This document shows, one piece after another, positions 58,853-64,000 of a stretch of DNA of 64,000 nucleotides; within the stretch, counting starts at the first letter, position 1, and each line of letters opens with the position of its first letter. Origin of the DNA: Fallopia convolvulus (lineage: Eukaryota > Streptophyta > Magnoliopsida > Caryophyllales > Polygonaceae); contig OZ024730.1 in the NCBI GenBank assembly GCA_964016875.1, positions 35,507,795-35,571,794 on the forward strand. The letters are read 5' to 3'. Made by a program: the position numbers and the translations under genes. A model generated the notes under the pieces. It was not told the origin of the DNA, did not search any database, and saw only the letters and a program-made list of their open reading frames with translations.

Positions 58853-59390
58853 CTAGTGTAATTCCCGTGTCCTGCACGGGATTTATATAAAATTTTATTT
58901 AGTTTTTTTTAAATATTATGAAATGGATCATTCTAAAAATAGATATATTAAACACGTAGAAAATAGATGTAATTTTTAGTATATAGAAGATTAATTAGTA
59001 ATCATAACTTCATAACTATAATAAAATAGTGTATAAATGAAAATAAAAAATAAAAAAATCAATAATGTCTTTGATCGGTGTTTGTTATCTTGTTTGATAT
59101 TATGATAAATTTATTCAATTCTTATAAGAAAACCCATTGTAATTAAATAAAACTATTTCATCATTGTTAAAAAGTATTGTTGAAATCTCCCATTTGCCCA
59201 AATATTCCTAGTTAATAAATTATAAAAATTTAGTTGAATCTTATATAATGTTATTGTTAAAAATAGTAACGATAATTTCACGTATAAAATAACATAACAA
59301 TATATTGTTGGATAAATAGCTAGTTGAATCATATCTAATGTTATCGCTAAAAACTCAATTTTCAAAATGATTGAATAACAGGATGTCAAC

Positions 59391-59830
59391 AGCTAACCCG
59401 ACCCGCAAACCCGGCCCGACCCACTCAAAATCTTTAGGGTCAAGATCCAAAAATTTGAACCCAAAATCCGAAATAAATCGAACCCAATAAACCCGAAACT
59501 CGTTGGGTTGAAACTCGAAGAATCGTTGGGTTATGTTGGCACAATTTGTTATATTTTCATAATCTATATAATATATTTTGAAAATTAAAATATGATTTAT
59601 TATTAAAATATAAAAATATAATATATTATTATTAAATAGTATTTTTTAAATAAAATAATATTTCAATAAGTGAAAAAATCAATTTTCTTGTCTTGTGGCT
59701 GTTAGGTCAACTGACCCGCCCAAAACCCGCAAAGACCCGACCCGATGTGACACATGACCATTTATGATCCGAATCCAACTTAATACGAACCCGAAATGAT
59801 TTGACCCGAAGCCGACCCGACCGTTATCTG
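59391..59830. repeat. CCCGACCCG-rich repeat inside the Helitron
   Basis: Two blocks (about 59391-59520 and 59700-59830) are rich in ACCCGACCCG, GAACCC and CCCGAAA, separated by an AT-rich core. Such sequences occur in several plant MITEs, but I cannot define TIRs here. Confidence 0.5.
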
Positions 59831-60623
59831 TTATGCCTATGATATATTTTGGAAAATCTTCAAAAAGTATATTCTTGACAATATACACACACTTTTTTAT
59901 TAATAATAAAAGAGGTGAAATAATTAAAAATAACTAAATAACTAAATTTCTTATATAATCAACAAAAGTTAATGGATTTGTTTCGACATATTTGTTTCAA
60001 GCTGACAATAAAATCCTTAACACTTGAAAAAATGTACATTGTAATAAATATATAAAATCCATCAATAAAAGTTTGAATAAAAATGTAGTTTTTTTTGTTA
60101 ACAAAATCCATCAATGATAATTTAAATTATTCTATTTTATCATTTTTTCACGTGTAAAAAATCCCGAAATTTTTTATAAATTGATTTTTCTTAAAAGAAA
60201 TAGTTTTCGAGATTAATATTTATTTATAAAATCATACAATTGTTTTAGTTTGGATGAGAATCAAAATAATCTATACATTACTATTATGGATATTTTATAA
60301 CTTGTTTCCATAACTTATCTTCTTATTAAAAGGCAAAGATAATGTTAACAATTATTGCCAAATTGAGGATCAAATCGTTTAGAAGATCTTTTTGGTAGAA
60401 GGTTTAATAGATTTATGATTCTGTTAGAATTTTAACCAAAAAAATAGAGATTTGGTAGATTACAAATTATCCTCTCCCAAATCTTGCCCCTCGATCACTA
60501 TGGTGGAGGAATGTTCACCATAGTAGATTAGTAGAGCTCCTCTGTGCTTTGATACTCTCTGTCGTCGATTTCATCGCACGCCATGGTGGAACGTTCACCA
60601 TGTACAACATTCTTGATCATCGC

Positions 60624-61286
60624 AGGTGCGGGCGGAACAACTTGCGCGCCTATGATAATGTCATCTTCGTGCTCTCTTCATGTTCATAAAATGATGAGCA
60701 GTAGGTGTAAAGGCCATGGTTCAAACATTCTGGTTTGCTTACGTTTTAGTGATATACTGCATTTTTTATATTTGGGGATTTTAATTTTAGAATGTGTAAA
60801 GTCGGAGCATAGTGTAAATGACGTGTATTAAGTTATGTTGAAGTGTCCAGTAAAATGTAAAATATAAATGACGTGTAAAATAAATAGAAAATGAATGGAG
60901 TAAGGAAATTTCGACACGTGTCAAAATCATATGTGGCTAAATGTGGGATCGCCATGTGTCAAAATTTGACGTGGCGCAATGTGGTGACTCGAATCCTTAG
61001 TGGTTTTAATCCTTAGGTGCGGGCGGAACAACTTGCGCCCCTATGATAATGTCATCTTCGTGCTCTCTTCATGTTCATAAAATGATGAGCAGTAGGTGTA
61101 AAGGCCATGGTTCAAACATTCTGGTTTGCTTACGTTTTAGGGGTATATATACTGCATTTTTTATATTTGGGTTTCGACACGTGTCAAAATTATATATGGT
61201 TAAATATGGGATCGCCGTGTATCAAAATTTGACGTGGTGCAATGTGGTGGGTCAAAACCATAAGTGGTTTTAATTATATATATAGA
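60624..61286. repeat. Partial tandem duplication of the Helitron 5' end
   Basis: The segment from AGGTGCGGGCGGAACAACTT at 60624 recurs at 61015 (offset 391 bp). The first 125 bp differ at about one site. The second copy lacks about 120 bp of the middle. Both end in a GTGGTTTTAAT-type 5' Helitron terminus. Confidence 0.85.
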
Positions 61287-61362
61287 TTTTGAATTTTTGC
61301 TTCCGTAATCATACAATTACACCTAATAGGAGAGCTGGAGACGGGTGGTGACAAAACGCAAA
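61287..61362 (+). promoter_or_regulatory. Remaining DEAH9 upstream sequence
   Basis: Only 76 bp separate the Helitron 5' end from the DEAH9 ATG. No TATA box is evident in this stretch, so the promoter either lies within the Helitron or is TATA-less. Confidence 0.45.
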
Positions 61363-64000
61363 ATGAGCAAGTTTTGGAAACCGGGAACAGAGAAGCCCCG
61401 CCTCGTTGAGGACGAAGACGGTGGTGTTCTCTTTCACTATCCTTCCTCCTCTTCCAACTCGGGGTGATCCCTTTATCCTCCTCCTCTTTACATCTGTATT
61501 GTAAAATCTCTGTTGTTTGCTTCTCACGCACGATACGATACGACTCAACTCTTTTTCTCTCTTCTCTTGCAGCTTTGGTTATGGAGGATTCGAGAAATTG
61601 AGGCAGAGACTCCCGGTGAACAAGTACCGAAACGCCATTCTCTATCTTGTCGAAACCCACGCCACCACAATCATTGTCGGGGAGACTGGCAGTGGCAAGA
61701 CTACTCAAATCCCCCAGGTATAGCGCATTTTCGGAATTTAGGGTTTTTATCATTTTTCTCTAGTTCGTTTCGTTACGAATTTTGGGATCAAACCGCAGTA
61801 TCTTAAAGAAGCTGGTTGGGCTGATGGTGGTCGAGTTATAGCTTGCACTCAACCACGGAGACTCGCTGTCCAGGTGTCCACTCCATCCTTTATTAGTTAA
61901 ATTTACTTAGGGCCCGTTTGTTTCTATACCTTTGGTATAAGGAATGGGGTTGGAATGGGGGAATGGGTTTGGAATGAGGAATGGGGTTTATTCATTCCTG
62001 AAATTTGGTGTTTGGTGAGGTATGAAATTAGGATTCTGCCATAAGAGTACCCAACACCCAAATCTCAATCCACATAAACGTGAGAACCAAATACCATGAA
62101 AGCAAGTTCAATCTCTCAGTTCCCTCTTCCACCTCTCAAATCTCAGTCATCATGTGGGTTGTTCAAGCCCAATGAAGAAGAAGAGGAAGAAAAAGAAGCA
62201 GAGGAGGAAAAAAACTCTACAAATAAAAAACACACCTAATTTCATGAAATTCCCCCCTAAAATTCACAGCTTCTTCTACTTTCTCCATCTTCTCTGATGA
62301 AAACAAAGTAATGAAGAATGAGAGATGATTTAGGTTTAGCTCATACCCATGAAAAACATTGGGTATCAAATACAAGGGAAATTGGGGTATGGCTCATTCC
62401 CAGGAATGGGTGATTCCCATACCTTTATTTCAATCAAACACTGGAATCGGTTTGGTTCATTCCAAACCCGATTCCCTATCCCAAAGGTATAGAAACAAAC
62501 ATGCCCTTAATTTGTCATAGACTTGCAGTGAATCTATTGTATGAAGCAGCTTAGCAAGTTAAATCTAACATGAGTACTAGTGCTTTCTCACAGTCAGTTG
62601 CGGCAAGGGTTGCAGAAGAGGCTGGTGTGAAACTTGGAGAGGAAGTTGGCTACACTATCAGGTTTGAAGATGTCACAACAACGGTAAGAAGATTTTTTTT
62701 TTCTTTTTCTGATTAACTCTCATTGTTATTGTGTTTGAGTATATACTTACAAATTACACTATGTTCACCTGTTCTTATTGTTTTTGCCAATAATTGTTTC
62801 TCCAATCTCAGTGTAACAAGAATTTTAAATGACTTATTGCTGCCAGTGCAGGATGTTACTATGATCAAGTTTCTCACCGATGGGGTGCTGCTGCGGGAAA
62901 TGATGGATGACCCGCTGCTGACAAAATATAGGTACTTGTTTAAAACAATTGATGAAGATATTGCAGAATGAACTAGAGGAAAACATTAAAAAAGAATGAC
63001 TCTTGTTTTATTCTTCCCGAGGAGTTTTAAGTTCACTTCTTGAGTGGAACTTTACCTTAGTTCTTATAAGCTATTTCATGAAGTTTTCTATTCAGAAATT
63101 AATTCTAGTGTGTAGGTTTTTTCCCCATTATATCAGTCTAAATCTAATACAGTGGCAAGCAAACTTGAGAAATTGGGTAGAAGCCTATGATGTGTGAGGA
63201 TCTTCATAGAGGTCCAGGCAGATAGGTCTATGCTCAGTGAGTAAAAGGCAAGAAGGAAATGTAACTTGGGAAGAGCTGCTTATATGAAAAAGATGATCTT
63301 GTAACTATTTGTGCATGTCTGTACTTAATATATTCTTAATTACTTCTGATGCATATTCTCTCTCTTCTCACTAACCAGTGTCATCATGGTGGATGAAGCG
63401 CATGAAAGATCACTTTCAACTGATATTGTCTTAGGTCTTCTAAAAAAGGTACATCTCCATAGCAAGGATCATTTCTGATAGCAATCCGTTTTGAATTTGT
63501 CTTTTGCAATGTTCAATGTGTATCCAAGTAGAAATTTTATCTCAATATGTTCTGACCAAAATTTCAGATCCAGCGACGACGGCCTGAACTTCGTTTGATA
63601 ATTTCATCTGCTACCATTGAAGCCAAAACCATGGCAGCATTCTTTCAAACCAGGTCTCATATGATAAAATAAATTGTTAATAGCTTTTCTTAACTATGTG
63701 CCATGTACAAGGTGCATATTTTTAGCATGTGGGGTTACCATGTGACTTTTGAGAAAATTGCAGGCACCAAGCGAAATTTGCAATAATACCTAGGGCCAAC
63801 AGGCAGGGTTGGATGTGTAATAGTGAGTGTGAGTGGAAGATCCAACCCAACCCATATATAAATAATATAATGGGATTAATACTCTGTAGTGTGCGTATCT
63901 GATGAGCAAAGAATGGACAATTCATTGACAACTTGAGTAGGCTATAAAAATTTTCATGGAAGATAGTGAAGGTGTAATGTGATAGCTTAGTACTAATATG
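61363..64000 (+). CDS. DEAH9: DEAH9/DHX35-type RNA helicase, 5' part (7 exons seen)
   Basis: Exons are 61363-61463, 61573-61717, 61799-61873, 62594-62683, 62852-62931, 63379-63448 and 63568-63653. All join in frame with GT-AG introns and give the first 215 or so residues; the rest lies beyond 64000. The start MSKFWKPGTEKPRL matches the N-terminus of plant DEAH9. Helicase motifs visible are I GETGSGKT (70-77), Ia TQPRRLAVQ (99-107), Ib TDGVLLREM (146-154), II DEAH (169-172) and III SAT (201-203). DEAH-box proteins of the DHX35 type are ATP-dependent RNA helicases linked to pre-mRNA splicing in the nucleus. Intron 3 carries a 597-bp MITE. I could not place the next exon after 63653 with confidence; sequence at 63764 does not match the family. 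Confidence 0.93.
61910..62506. mobile_element. MITE in DEAH9 intron 3 (PIF/Harbinger-like)
   Basis: It is 597 bp with TIRs of about 26 bp (GGGCCCGTTTGTTTCTATAC at the left, GGGCATGTTTGTTTCTATAC inverted at the right), differing at two sites. TTA flanks both ends (61907-61909 and 62507-62509), as in PIF/Harbinger insertions. There is no coding capacity. It lies wholly in the intron and leaves splice sites untouched. Confidence 0.8.

Larger units (their letters stand above)
58853..61286 (-). mobile_element. Helitron-like element upstream of DEAH9
   Basis: On the minus strand the 5' end is A|TCTATATATATAATTAAAACC (61286). The 3' end has a hairpin (CCCGTG, AGGA-type loop, CACGGG, plus 58868-58886 region) followed by ACTAG|T (58853). 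Ends therefore fit insertion between A and T. It has no Rep/helicase frame. Inside are a CCCGACCCG-rich segment (59391-59830) and a partial tandem copy of its 5' 391 bp (60624-61014 and 61015-61286). Confidence 0.75.

Noticed and set aside
63762..63931. Possible eighth DEAH9 exon after TTGCAG at 63763
   Set aside because: It can be read in frame, but the sequence does not resemble the family after motif III; the true exon probably lies beyond the window.

Overview
This is nuclear DNA of a flowering plant, probably a eudicot. Host genes have many short exons with GT-AG introns. A nuclear copy of a chloroplast ycf23-type gene with a transit-peptide-like N-terminus is present. Most of the window is plant transposable elements: L1-type LINEs, Ty1/copia, Ty3/gypsy, Mutator-like (MULE), hAT, Helitron and MITE sequences. 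I cannot name the species.

Four host genes are supported by complete or partial exon structures that I read from conserved protein blocks and splice sites. (1) An HMGB14-like HMG-box protein, plus strand, 4679-7041, 5 exons. (2) A Ycf23/DUF561 plastid protein, minus strand, 7375-9465, 9 exons, convergent with the first. (3) A CHX-type cation/H+ antiporter, plus strand, 19420-22101, 3 exons. (4) The 5' part of a DEAH9/DHX35-type RNA helicase, plus strand, 61363 to beyond the window end. They have no obvious functional link to each other.

Layout. 1-3178 is a decayed LINE, followed by a Helitron-like element (3179-4231). 4232-9974 is the HMGB14/Ycf23 gene island. 9975-16768 is a long-TIR MULE with a perfect 9-bp target duplication. 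It holds nested Helitron-like sequence, a W-box-rich block, a palindromic TGATGACGG repeat array and a captured-looking 5' gene fragment. 17219-18640 is a GGCGCGCC-containing tandem repeat beside a LINE 3' relic. 18641-22367 is the CHX gene. 22368-34140 is a three-level nest: copia, containing a LINE fragment, containing a nearly full gypsy element with both LTRs and TSD. 34140-43280 is a gypsy graveyard, with pol broken by two solo LTRs and one hAT element, each with a recognisable target duplication. 44645-50814 is a second MULE carrying a LINE with an exact 585-bp tandem duplication. 50843-58852 is a decayed copia element that hosts a third MULE (52291-53570). 58853-61286 is a Helitron whose 5' end lies 76 bp upstream of the DEAH9 start codon. 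The DEAH9 gene carries a MITE in its third intron.

No CRISPR, bacterial operon or RNA gene was seen. The most unusual material is the composition of the 9975-16768 MULE, the shared repeat design of the MULE ends at 44645 and 52291, and a young-looking gypsy insertion whose integrase lacks two catalytic acids. All boundaries were read by eye and should be treated as accurate to a few bases at best, except where a target duplication fixes them.
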